64,000 nt of DNA from Undibacterium sp. Jales W-56 (GTDB lineage: Bacteria; Pseudomonadota; Gammaproteobacteria; Burkholderiales; Burkholderiaceae_D). The translations under genes and the position numbers were made by a program. How positions within the stretch are numbered: the first letter of the stretch is position 1; each line of letters begins with the position of its first letter. The DNA is taken from the NCBI RefSeq assembly GCF_025548535.1, contig NZ_JAJLQW010000003.1, positions 434,001 through 498,000 of the forward strand, in the 5' to 3' direction. Of this stretch, positions 26,182 to 34,058 are shown piece after piece. The notes beneath the pieces are model-generated. The model did no database searches, was not told the DNA's origin, and worked only from the letters and a program-made list of their open reading frames with translations.

Positions 26182-27393
26182 ATGAAAACACAATACAAAG
26201 TAGCAGCACTGGCCGTATCTGCCGCCTTGGCAGCTTTGTCCGGTTCAGCCTCGGCACAGGTATCCGGCGATGTCGTGAAGATCGGTTTTATCACGGACGT
26301 TTCTGGCCTGTATTCCGATATCGACGGTCAGGGCGGGGCGGAAGCGATCAAGATGGCGATCGCCGATTTCGGCGGCACGGTCCTGGGCAAAAAAATCGAA
26401 CTGGTGACCGCCGATCATCAAAACAAAGCCGATATCGCCGCCAGCAGAGCGCGCGAATGGTTCGACCGCGACGGCGTCGACATGCTGATCGGCGGTACCA
26501 ATTCCGGTACCGGTCTGGCGATGTCCAAGGTCGCCCTGGAAAAGAAAAAGCCCTTCATTTCCATCGGTGCCGGAACGGCGCGTTTGACTAATGAAGAATG
26601 CACACCCTACACGATTCACTATGCGTACGACACAGTGGCGCTGGCCAAAGGCACAGGTTCTGCGGTGGTCAAACAGGGCGGCAAAAGCTGGTATTTCCTG
26701 ACCGCCGATTATGCGTTCGGCGCGTCGCTGGAAGGCGATACTACGGCAGTGGTCAAAGCCGCCGGCGGCACGGTGGCAGGTGCTGTGCGTCATCCATTGT
26801 CGGCATCGGATTTCTCTTCTTTCCTGTTGCAGGCACAAGCATCCAAAGCCCAGATTCTGGGTCTGGCGAATGCCGGTGGCGACACCATCAATGCGATCAA
26901 GGCCGCGAATGAATTCGGCGTGACCAAAACCATGAAGCTGGCCGGTCTGCTGATGTTTATCAACGATGTGCATTCATTGACCCTGAACCTGACCCAGGGC
27001 ATGTACCTGACCGATAGCTGGTACTGGGATGCGAACGAAGAAACCCGCGCCTGGTCGCGTCGTTATTTCGGCAAAATGAAAAAGATGCCATCGAGTCTGC
27101 AGGCAGCCGATTACTCCGCCACCTTGCAATACCTGAACGCGGTCAAAGCGGCCGGCAGCGATGATACCGACAAAGTATTGGCGAAATTGCGCAGCATGAA
27201 GATCAACGACATGTACGCCAAGAACGGCATGATCCGTGGCGACGGCAGCATGATCCATGACATGTACCTGATGCAGGTCAAAACCCAGGCTGAATCCAAG
27301 TACCCATGGGATTATTACAAAGTGGTACAGACGATTCCCGGCGATCAGGCATTCACGACCAAAGCGGAAAGTAAGTGCGCTGCCTGGAAGTAA
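26182..27393 (+). CDS. HAAT-family ABC transporter substrate-binding protein
   Basis: A 403-residue periplasmic binding protein. The ATG at 26182 has GGAGAAG upstream and begins a Sec signal (KTQYKVAALAVSAALAALSGSASAQ); the open frame before it is not needed. The mature protein shows the type I periplasmic-binding fold: VVKIGFITDVSGLYSDIDGQG, AIADFGGTVLGKKIELVTADHQNKADIA, FISIGAGTARLTNEE, WYFLTADYAFGASLE, and RGDGSMIHDMYLMQVK. It is followed by a 332-bp gap with a repeat hairpin before livH. Ligand unknown: the group binds amino acids, amides, urea or aromatic acids. Context with mmsA and a GMC oxidoreductase may point to an unusual carbon or nitrogen source. Confidence 0.9.
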   Translation: MKTQYKVAALAVSAALAALSGSASAQVSGDVVKIGFITDVSGLYSDIDGQGGAEAIKMAIADFGGTVLGKKIELVTADHQNKADIAASRAREWFDRDGVDMLIGGTNSGTGLAMSKVALEKKKPFISIGAGTARLTNEECTPYTIHYAYDTVALAKGTGSAVVKQGGKSWYFLTADYAFGASLEGDTTAVVKAAGGTVAGAVRHPLSASDFSSFLLQAQASKAQILGLANAGGDTINAIKAANEFGVTKTMKLAGLLMFINDVHSLTLNLTQGMYLTDSWYWDANEETRAWSRRYFGKMKKMPSSLQAADYSATLQYLNAVKAAGSDDTDKVLAKLRSMKINDMYAKNGMIRGDGSMIHDMYLMQVKTQAESKYPWDYYKVVQTIPGDQAFTTKAESKCAAWK

Positions 27394-27725
27394 TTGGATA
27401 TAAACGGGCGCTAGATGCTTCTTTCCCCCTGCCTGTTCGCAGGCGGTATCGTTCTCCGATATTTGTTCAGGATCACGCTCCCTCTCCCGCAAGCGGGAGA
27501 GGGTTGGGGTGAGGGCACAGGCAAACGGCGACGCTGAAACGAAGCTGCTTTTTATCAGCGCAACATTTGGCAAAACGTCTGATATCGGAAGTCGAGAACG
27601 TCGCAGCAATAATGGTGATCATGTTGTAAGTCGCGTATACATCTGCGTCAGGACGACTTGCTCAGATCAGGTCTTTGATTCAGCTATCTATCCCGGTTGC
27701 CCGAGGTATTTTTCTTTAGAGTGCC
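27394..27725. other. Intergenic gap between binding protein and livH
   Basis: 332 bp without a convincing gene, though small open frames exist. It contains the 11-bp hairpin at 27480-27503 and a smaller GCCTG/CAGGC hairpin near 27431-27443. Such a gap inside the importer operon probably lowers permease expression relative to the binding protein. Confidence 0.5.
27480..27503. repeat. Hairpin repeat within the importer operon
   Basis: Perfect 11-bp arms CCCTCTCCCGC and GCGGGAGAGGG with a 2-nt loop, then TTGGGGTGAGGG. This sequence style is familiar as a dispersed intergenic repeat in proteobacteria (from memory, not searched). It may stabilise the upstream message or attenuate the permease genes. 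Confidence 0.6.
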
Positions 27726-28610
27726 ATGGAAATATTTGGTATCCCGCTTCAAGCGATGCTCAGCCAGTTACTGCTGGGATTGGTTAATGGCTCTTTTTAT
27801 GCCATGTTGTCACTCGGACTGGCGGTCATTTTCGGCCTGCTGAATGTGATCAACTTTGCGCATGGTGCGCTGTACATGATGGGCGCTTTCCTGGCATGGA
27901 TGGGCATGAATTACTTCGGTATCAATTACTGGGTCATGCTGGTCGCGGCGCCGCTGCTGGTCGGAATCTTCGGCATCGTCATCGAAAAAACCATGTTGCG
28001 CTGGTTGTATAAACTCGATCATCTGTATGGTCTGTTGCTGACCTTTGGTCTGACCTTATTGCTGGAAGGTGTGTTCCGTTCTTTCTACGGCGTCTCGGGT
28101 CAACCCTACTCGGTACCGGATGCCTTGACGGGCGCGACCAACCTGGGTTTTATGATCCTGCCTAACTATCGTGCCTGGGTGGTGGCCGCATCGCTGATAG
28201 TCTGTTTCGCGACCTGGTTCGTGATCGAAAAAACCAAGCTCGGCGCGTATCTGCGGGCCGGTACCGAGAACCCCAAATTGGTCGAAGCCTTCGGCGTCAA
28301 TGTGCCGCTGATGGTGACCCTGACTTATGGCTTTGGCGTGGCGTTAGCGGCCTTTGCAGGGGTGCTGGCGGCACCGGTGATACAAGTGTCGCCCCTGATG
28401 GGATCGAACCTGATTATCACGGTATTTGCGGTGGTGGTGATCGGCGGCATGGGCTCGATCCTGGGTTCCATCCTGACCGGTCTGGGTCTGGGGATTATCG
28501 AAGGCCTGACCCGCGTGTTTTATCCTGAACTGTCGGCCACGGTGGTGTTCATCGTGATGGCGATCGTCTTGATGATCCGGCCTGCCGGTCTGTTCGGCAA
28601 AGAAAAATAA
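27726..28610 (+). CDS. livH: HAAT-family ABC permease, LivH-like
   Basis: A 294-residue inner-membrane permease of the LivH group. About eight hydrophobic segments are visible, starting with LLLGLVNGSFYAMLSLGLAVIFGLLNVINFAHGALYMMGAFLAW, where the INFAHG motif is a family hallmark. Later landmarks are LRAGTENPKLVEAFGVNVPLM (the EAA-like cytoplasmic loop that meets the ATPases) and VVVIGGMGSILGSILTGLGLGIIEG. The ATG at 27726 has a weak SD. It is followed 11 bp later by livM, so translation of the two permeases should be coupled. Together they form the transmembrane channel of the importer. Confidence 0.92.
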   Translation: MEIFGIPLQAMLSQLLLGLVNGSFYAMLSLGLAVIFGLLNVINFAHGALYMMGAFLAWMGMNYFGINYWVMLVAAPLLVGIFGIVIEKTMLRWLYKLDHLYGLLLTFGLTLLLEGVFRSFYGVSGQPYSVPDALTGATNLGFMILPNYRAWVVAASLIVCFATWFVIEKTKLGAYLRAGTENPKLVEAFGVNVPLMVTLTYGFGVALAAFAGVLAAPVIQVSPLMGSNLIITVFAVVVIGGMGSILGSILTGLGLGIIEGLTRVFYPELSATVVFIVMAIVLMIRPAGLFGKEK

Positions 28611-28621
28611 TCGGAGCTCCT

Positions 28622-29602
28622 ATGAATAAAAAAATTGGCTACGGCATCGCGTTGGCCGTTCTGCTGGCAGCGCCGTTATTGATCTACCCGGTGTTCCTGA
28701 TGAAGCTGCTGTGCTTCGCCCTGTTTGCCTGCGCGTTTAACTTGCTGATTGGTTTTACCGGTTTGCTGTCGTTTGGTCATGCGGCTTTTTTCGGCGGTGC
28801 CGGTTATGTCGCCGGCTGGCTCATCCGCGATGCGGGCCTGCCGATGGAGCTGGGTATTTTGTCAGGCGTAGCGGCGGCGGCCTTGATCGGCCTGGTGATG
28901 GGCCTGCTGGCGATCCGCCGGCAGGGGATTTACTTCACCATGATCACGCTGGCGTTGGCGCAGATGCTGTATTTCGTGTTCCTGCAAGCGAAGTTCACGG
29001 GGGGCGAAGACGGCTTGCAAGGGGTGCCGCGCGGTAAGCTGCTCGGCAGCCTGGATCTGAGTTCCGACCTGACTTTGTATTATGTGGTGCTGGCGATTGC
29101 GATTGCCGGTTTCGCACTGGTGGTGCGCACGATTCATTCGCCGTTCGGCCAGGTCTTGAAAGCGGTCAAAGAAAACGAACCGCGCGCGATCTCGCTCGGT
29201 TACGACGTCGATAAATACAAATTGCTGGCCTTCGTGCTGTCGGCCGCACTGGCAGGCCTGGCCGGCGCGACCAAGACCTTGGTGCTCGGTTTTGAGACGC
29301 TGACCGACGTGCACTGGACGATGTCCGGCCTGGTCGTCCTGATGACACTGGTGGGCGGTTTAGGCACCCTGGCGGGCCCTATCGTTGGCGCTATCATCAT
29401 CATCGCTCTAGAAAACAAGCTCGGCGACCTCGGCAATCTGCTGGCGGATCTGACTTCGGTTGACTGGTTCCGTACTCTGGGCGATTCCGTGACCATCGTG
29501 ACCGGCCTGATTTTTATCGTCTGCGTACTGGCGTTTCGTAAGGGGATCGTCGGCGAGCTGGGGGCCTGGCTGGCGCGTTCCGGTAAGGCTAAAACCAGTT
29601 AA
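28622..29602 (+). CDS. livM: HAAT-family ABC permease, LivM-like
   Basis: A 326-residue inner-membrane permease. Family landmarks: LLIGFTGLLSFGHAAFFGGAGYVAGW near residues 40-65, RRQGIYFTMITLALAQMLYF, GGEDGLQGVP, the loop LKAVKENEPRAISLGYDVDKYKLLAFVLSAALAGLAGA that contacts the ATPases, and MTLVGGLGTLAGPIVGAIIIIALEN. It is the last gene of the importer operon and is followed 24 bp later by a clear terminator. Length and order of motifs are normal. It pairs with LivH to form the channel. Confidence 0.92.
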   Translation: MNKKIGYGIALAVLLAAPLLIYPVFLMKLLCFALFACAFNLLIGFTGLLSFGHAAFFGGAGYVAGWLIRDAGLPMELGILSGVAAAALIGLVMGLLAIRRQGIYFTMITLALAQMLYFVFLQAKFTGGEDGLQGVPRGKLLGSLDLSSDLTLYYVVLAIAIAGFALVVRTIHSPFGQVLKAVKENEPRAISLGYDVDKYKLLAFVLSAALAGLAGATKTLVLGFETLTDVHWTMSGLVVLMTLVGGLGTLAGPIVGAIIIIALENKLGDLGNLLADLTSVDWFRTLGDSVTIVTGLIFIVCVLAFRKGIVGELGAWLARSGKAKTS

Positions 29603-29625
29603 ACTGATTGCGATGCAATGCGTTC

Positions 29626-29655
29626 AAAAGCCCCGGCACCGTTCGGGGCTTTTTT
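29626..29655 (+). terminator. Terminator of the ABC importer operon
   Basis: 10-bp perfect stem AAAAGCCCCG (29626-29635) and CGGGGCTTTT (29644-29653) with an 8-nt loop and further T residues. Strong rho-independent structure just after livM. Confidence 0.88.
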
Positions 29656-29745
29656 GTCTGGCGCTGATGTGCTCCACAGTCAACTGGCCAGCGTGGCAGG
29701 CGCTAAAAGTTTAAGATTCTGATCCCACCAAAAAAGAAATTTCTC

Positions 29746-30483
29746 ATGCCACATCCCACCCCTTTCACCAGTTTTATTGCTGGCATACGCGATACCTTGC
29801 CGATGCTGCTTGGCGCGGCACCGTTCGGCATTATTTTCGGTGCGCTGGTGGCGACCGCGCAGATGCATGCCTGGCAAGGGCAATTGATGTCGCTCAGCGT
29901 GTTTGCCGGATCCAGTCAGTTCATTGCCGTTGGTTTGATCGCCAGTCATACCGGCTTGCTGGTGATCTGGCTGGCGACCTTTATCGTCAACTTGCGGCAC
30001 ATGTTGTATGCCGCAACGCTGTTGCCGCATGTGCGTCATCTGCCGCAGCGCTGGCGCTGGTTGTTGGGTTGCTTGCTGACGGATGAAACTTTTGCGGTGG
30101 TGGATCGTTATTACCGCGAACATCCGGATACGCAATTGGGTCATTGGTATTTTCTGGGTTCGGGCCTGGCGATGTACGGCAATTGGCAATGCTGGACCTT
30201 GGTCGGTTTGCTGTTCGGTGCGATTTTTCCGCAATTGCAAACGCTGGGCCTGGACTTTGCGATGGTGGCGACGTTTATTGCGATCATTGTTCCGCAACTG
30301 GTACTGCTACCGCATCTCATAGCGGCGCTTGCTGCGGGTACGGTTGCCTACCTGCTGCAAGATTTGCCGTATAAACTGGGTTTGCTGGTCGCGATTGCCA
30401 TTGGCGTTGTCATCGGTTTGTTGTCAGCCCATCTGTACGCTAGCAAAATCAGCGATAAAAATACCGGCACGGAGAAGCTATGA
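29746..30483 (+). CDS. azlC: AzlC-type branched-chain amino acid exporter subunit
   Basis: A 245-residue membrane protein of the AzlC family, the large subunit of a branched-chain amino acid (and azaleucine) exporter. Motifs: DTLPMLLGAAPFGIIFGALV at the N terminus, SVFAGSSQFIAVGLI with the family SSQF core, FIVNLRHMLYAATLLPHV with the NLRH motif, and LTDETFAV. Five or more hydrophobic spans follow. It overlaps azlD by 4 bp (ATGA). Its position directly after an amino-acid-type importer suggests the pair balances the same pool, but a terminator separates them, so they are probably regulated apart. Confidence 0.93.
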   Translation: MPHPTPFTSFIAGIRDTLPMLLGAAPFGIIFGALVATAQMHAWQGQLMSLSVFAGSSQFIAVGLIASHTGLLVIWLATFIVNLRHMLYAATLLPHVRHLPQRWRWLLGCLLTDETFAVVDRYYREHPDTQLGHWYFLGSGLAMYGNWQCWTLVGLLFGAIFPQLQTLGLDFAMVATFIAIIVPQLVLLPHLIAALAAGTVAYLLQDLPYKLGLLVAIAIGVVIGLLSAHLYASKISDKNTGTEKL

Positions 30484-30800
30484 ATATCACCTTGACCATC
30501 ATCGGTATGGCGGTGATTACCTGCCTCATCAAAGCGATCATTTTTGTGATGGGAGACAGGCTGGTGTTTCCCCCCATACTGAAAAAAGCCCTGAGTTTTG
30601 TCCCGGTCACGGTACTCACGGCGATTATCGTACCGATGGTGCTGTCGCCGCACGGGCAGGGCCTGGAGATGCATTGGCGTAATCCACAACTGATCGGCGC
30701 GCTTGCTGCCGTAGCGGTGTGCGTGGCGACCCGTCGCCAGCTACCGACGATTTTCATCGGCTTACTGGTATTTTTTAGCTGGCAGTTGTGGTTGACGTAA
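30480..30800 (+). CDS. azlD: AzlD-type exporter small subunit
   Basis: A 106-residue membrane protein of the AzlD family, the small partner of AzlC. Its four short hydrophobic segments are visible: NITLTIIGMAVITCLIKAIIFVMG, LVFPPILKKALSFVPVTVLTAIIVPMVL, LIGALAAVAVCVATRR and FIGLLVFFSWQLWL. Translation is coupled to azlC through the ATGA overlap. The 163-bp gap to the convergent alcohol dehydrogenase gene shows no clear terminator. Confidence 0.9.
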   Translation: MNITLTIIGMAVITCLIKAIIFVMGDRLVFPPILKKALSFVPVTVLTAIIVPMVLSPHGQGLEMHWRNPQLIGALAAVAVCVATRRQLPTIFIGLLVFFSWQLWLT

Positions 30801-30963
30801 TGTGACTATCAATCAGCGCCTGTCGCAATTACAGCGCTGACATCGGGAAAAGTGCCGATCCCGGAGGAACAGAGTGCAAAGAAAGCCTACTTTTACTGAG
30901 CTTACTTAGCGTCTCCGCACTTATTTCCGGATAAATCCTGCCAGCTATAACTCGTTTGAATAT

Positions 30964-32121
30964 CTATAAAGCCGCCGCGTAAATCGCTCTGGCATCGTCC
31001 CGCGTTACTTCTCTCGGGTTATTCCCCAGCAGCCGGGTCTGCAGCATGGCGTCGCTTGCCAATTGGTCTAAATCCTTTTCAGCGATGCCGACTTGCCTGA
31101 GTTGGGTTTCGATACCAACCCGCTGCGCCAGTGCTTCCATCGCGGTGATCAAGGCCGTGCTGCGGGCTTCGGCGCTGCCTTGGGCGCTCGGTGCGATGAT
31201 GCTGGCCAACTCAGCATATTGCCCGGCGGCGCTGGGTGCGTTGAAGCGCAAGACATGCGGCAAGACCAATGAGTTGGATAAACCATGCGGTACATGGAAG
31301 ATGCCGCCGATCGGGTAAGCCAGCGCATGCACGGCGGCGCAAGGCGCATTCGCAAAGCATTGCCCGGCCAGCATGGCTCCGAGCAACATGGCTTGTCGTG
31401 CGGCAAGATTGGCGCCGTTGCTGCAGGCTTCATCGATATTGCCCCAAAGCAAAGTCAAGGCCTGGCGCGCCAGCATATCGGATAGGGGATTCTTCTTGTG
31501 TTTGGTGGTATAGGCTTCAATCGCATGCACCATCGCATCGATGCCGGTCGCGGCAGTGACTTTGGCAGGCAGGCCGATGGTGAGTTCGGCATCCAGAATC
31601 GCGATGTCGGCATACAGTTGTGGCGCGACCACGCCCATCTTTGTGGTGGCGCCGGTGGTCACGATGGATATCGGCGTGACTTCAGAGCCGGTGCCGGCCG
31701 TGGTCGGGATCTGGATCAATGGCAGGCGCTGACCTTTGACATTGCCGATGCCGTACATGCTGCTGAGCGCCTGAGTGCTGCCCGTGAGTACGGCAATCAG
31801 CTTGGCCACATCCATAGAGCTGCCGCCGCCAAAGCCGATCACCAATTCAACCTGCAGTTTTTCGGCATTGCCGACGGCTTGATGCACGACCGCTTCCGGC
31901 GGATCCGCGATGACCTCGGAGAATACGCTGACATGCAGACCGCACCGTTCAAGATTGGCAATCGCCGGGGCAATCAGACCGGTCTTTAAAAAGCCGCCAT
32001 CTGTGACTATCAATACCCGCTTTACCCCGGGATAATGCTGGGTGACGATATCGCCCAATTGCTTGGCGGCGCCAATCTGGCTGATCAGATGGGGGACGGT
32101 ACGGAAATCAAAATTATTCAT
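30964..32121 (-). CDS. Iron-containing alcohol dehydrogenase
   Basis: A 385-residue group III (iron-dependent) alcohol dehydrogenase. NAD-binding landmarks are GFGGGSSMDVAKLIAVL and IPTTAGTGSEVTPISIV. Metal ligands are present: Asp and His in ATGIDAMVHAIEAYT, His in CAAVHALAYPIGGIFHVPHGLSN (two sites). The ATG at 32121 begins at NNFDFRTVPHLI with GAGGAG upstream; the longer open frame to 32208 is not needed and would put 29 odd residues in front. Substrate could be a short alcohol, lactaldehyde or a hydroxy acid. It diverges from the permease gene at 32253 with 131 bp between starts. Confidence 0.92.
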   Translation of the reverse strand: MNNFDFRTVPHLISQIGAAKQLGDIVTQHYPGVKRVLIVTDGGFLKTGLIAPAIANLERCGLHVSVFSEVIADPPEAVVHQAVGNAEKLQVELVIGFGGGSSMDVAKLIAVLTGSTQALSSMYGIGNVKGQRLPLIQIPTTAGTGSEVTPISIVTTGATTKMGVVAPQLYADIAILDAELTIGLPAKVTAATGIDAMVHAIEAYTTKHKKNPLSDMLARQALTLLWGNIDEACSNGANLAARQAMLLGAMLAGQCFANAPCAAVHALAYPIGGIFHVPHGLSNSLVLPHVLRFNAPSAAGQYAELASIIAPSAQGSAEARSTALITAMEALAQRVGIETQLRQVGIAEKDLDQLASDAMLQTRLLGNNPREVTRDDARAIYAAAL

Positions 32122-32252
32122 GGTCAGGCTTCTCCTCTTGAATCTTATTGTAGCAAGACTTGTTATGCTGTGGCTTTGCCGGAACATGGTTGCGTATGCA
32201 CTAGTCACCTATTTGCTGCCAGGCGCAACGCTTTGTGTAATTACCAATAAAA

Positions 32253-33014
32253 ATGACAGATATCTTATTGCTTGCTTGTGCAGCTTTTTTCGCCGGATTA
32301 GTTGATGCAGTGGTCGGTGGCGGCGGCTTGATACAACTCCCCGCCTTGTTTGTGGCATTGCCGAATGTGGCCCCGGCGACTTTATTGGGAACCAGCAAGC
32401 TCGCAGGCATCTGGGGCACCACGGTTGCGGCACGTAATTATGTGAAAATCGTCAGGGTGCGATGGGCCATGGTCTTGCCTGCGGCATTGGTGGCGTTCAT
32501 CCTGTCGTTTGCCGGCGCATTCACGGTAACCCATCTGCCGCCTACTTACTTACGTAAAGCCTTGCCGTTTATCCTGGTTGCGGTAGCGCTGTATACCTTC
32601 AAGAAAAAGGATTTCGGGACTTCCCACACGCCGCTTTTTACTGCCGACAAAGAGCGCTGGATGGCGATGCTGGTGGGTGGCGGCATCGGTTTTTATGACG
32701 GATTTTTTGGTCCTGGCACGGGTAGTTTTTTGATGTTTTTGTTTGTGCGCTTGTTTGGCTATGACTTCCTCAGCGCGTCGGCGGTGGCCAAAATAATCAA
32801 TGTTGCTTGCAATGCTGCGGCTTTGTTGTGGTTTGGTTACAGCGGACATATTATTTGGCAAACAGGTTTAGCCATGGCGGTTTGCGGAGTGTTAGGATCG
32901 TTGTCTGGCAGTCGGATGGCCATTCAATATGGCAGCGGATTTGTCAGAAAGATGTTCTTACTGGTCGTGCTGGCGCTGATTTGTAAAACAACTTACGATG
33001 GCTTTATTCGATAA
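32253..33014 (+). CDS. TSUP-family (TauE/SafE) permease
   Basis: A 253-residue TSUP (TauE/SafE) membrane protein with seven to eight hydrophobic spans. Landmarks are AAFFAGLVDAVVGGGGLIQLPALFV at the N terminus, LLGTSKLAGIWGTTVAARNY, and GFYDGFFGPGTGSFLMFLFVRLFGYDFL, the duplicated GxxxGxxxG-type family motif. Members export sulfite, sulfoacetate or other organosulfur and carboxylate anions, but the substrate here is open. The gene ends only 5 bp before the first parS site. That site is therefore in the gap to the next gene and does not disturb this coding region. Confidence 0.9.
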   Translation: MTDILLLACAAFFAGLVDAVVGGGGLIQLPALFVALPNVAPATLLGTSKLAGIWGTTVAARNYVKIVRVRWAMVLPAALVAFILSFAGAFTVTHLPPTYLRKALPFILVAVALYTFKKKDFGTSHTPLFTADKERWMAMLVGGGIGFYDGFFGPGTGSFLMFLFVRLFGYDFLSASAVAKIINVACNAAALLWFGYSGHIIWQTGLAMAVCGVLGSLSGSRMAIQYGSGFVRKMFLLVVLALICKTTYDGFIR

Positions 33015-33019
33015 GGAAT

Positions 33020-33035
33020 TGTTTCACGTGAAACA
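33020..33035. promoter_or_regulatory. parS centromere site 1
   Basis: TGTTTCACGTGAAACA, a perfect 16-bp match to the conserved chromosomal parS palindrome, extended to 18 bp by flanking T and A. ParB nucleates here. It lies 3.7 kb upstream of parAB and right before the gene at 33036. Confidence 0.95.
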
Positions 33036-33905
33036 ATGAGAAAAGGGACGGACGTGGCATATTCAGATGCAGTCATATTTCAGCGTACGGATTTGGGCAA
33101 GGCAGAAATTCAAAATAAACAGCATGGCTTGACCCAAAGCGAGCGCCTGGTACTGATTATTGCTGACGGCGTCAGTTCCTATGCAGAGCTGAGAGTTAAA
33201 TTAAAAAGTCTGGTAAAGGAACGATTTGACCGGACCTTGCGCAGCTTGTCCGAGAAAGGTCTGCTGTATGAGGTGATGTTCCCCTTGGATAATCAGGTGC
33301 CTGATATTGTCGAGGCCGAGGCGATGGATCGCTTCCTGCGCCAGGAAGATTCCGATCCCGTGTCGGTCATCTCTTTTCAGCCTGAAGAAGAATTTGGCGA
33401 TATTGACTTGCCAGCCGAGGGGGTGTTGTCGGTGGATCAGGCAGCGGAGCTGAAGTCCGGTGAGCCTGACCCATCATCCCCCGATCTGGCAGAAAGTGCG
33501 CTTGACGGCTTAGGCGAGCCGGTAATTGCCGCTCAGGAAAAAATATCAGCAAGAGACGAAGCTGCGCTTGAGCCTGAACCTGAGCCGGCGACTCGATACA
33601 CTGAGGTAGACTATTATCTGCCTTTGTCTGCGCCCGAAGGGCCCGTTGTAGCACCAGAAGAAGCTGTCAAATCTATTGCCGGGTCGCCAGGCAAAGTAGC
33701 GGAGGAGGCGAAATTGCCGGCGTCGCCGGCAAAAGAAGCGCCGCGAGTCATACAGAAATTCCCCGAACCCAAGCCGCCGGAGCAAATGCAAGAAAAGAAG
33801 AGGGTGTCTCTGAGCGATTATCTGGATCACCGTTATTCTTTGCTACTAATGCTGCTTGGCGTATGTCTTGCCTTAATGCCGACTTTGGTGAGACTACTGA
33901 AATAA
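33036..33905 (+). CDS. Tail-anchored acidic hypothetical protein between two parS sites
   Basis: A 289-residue protein. Residues 30-85 look like a small winged-helix or MarR-like fold (LTQSERLVLIIADGVSSYAELRVKLKSL, ERFDRTLRSLSEKGLLYEV). Residues 90-245 are an acidic, Glu/Pro/Ala-rich linker. Residues 262-288 are one C-terminal transmembrane segment (LLLMLLGVCLALMPTLVRLL). The start is the ATG at 33036, but GTG at 33054 with GGGAC-type SD is equally possible. It is placed exactly between two parS sites, so it may be bound by or overlie the ParB complex. No family recognised with certainty; a link to chromosome segregation is only positional. Confidence 0.65.
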   Translation: MRKGTDVAYSDAVIFQRTDLGKAEIQNKQHGLTQSERLVLIIADGVSSYAELRVKLKSLVKERFDRTLRSLSEKGLLYEVMFPLDNQVPDIVEAEAMDRFLRQEDSDPVSVISFQPEEEFGDIDLPAEGVLSVDQAAELKSGEPDPSSPDLAESALDGLGEPVIAAQEKISARDEAALEPEPEPATRYTEVDYYLPLSAPEGPVVAPEEAVKSIAGSPGKVAEEAKLPASPAKEAPRVIQKFPEPKPPEQMQEKKRVSLSDYLDHRYSLLLMLLGVCLALMPTLVRLLK

Positions 33906-33939
33906 AATGGATTGATGCAATCGCCGGAATTAAATTACA

Positions 33940-33955
33940 TGTTTCACGTGGAACA
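33940..33955. promoter_or_regulatory. parS centromere site 2
   Basis: TGTTTCACGTGGAACA, the reverse complement of the parS form TGTTCCACGTGAAACA, therefore a full consensus match. It is 119 bp upstream of the mnmG start. Confidence 0.92.
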
Positions 33956-34013
33956 TTCAATGCCCGATTTGATTGAAATTGTTGATCGGCGAAGAATTTA
34001 AGCAAAAAACCTC

Positions 34014-34019
34014 TATAAT
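34014..34019 (+). promoter_or_regulatory. Probable -10 element of mnmG
   Basis: TATAAT 39 bp before the mnmG start codon. No good -35 lies 16-18 bp upstream, so promoter strength is uncertain. Confidence 0.4.
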
Positions 34020-34058
34020 CGTGCCTCCCTGAGAAATCCAAAAAAGCAGATATTTCCT

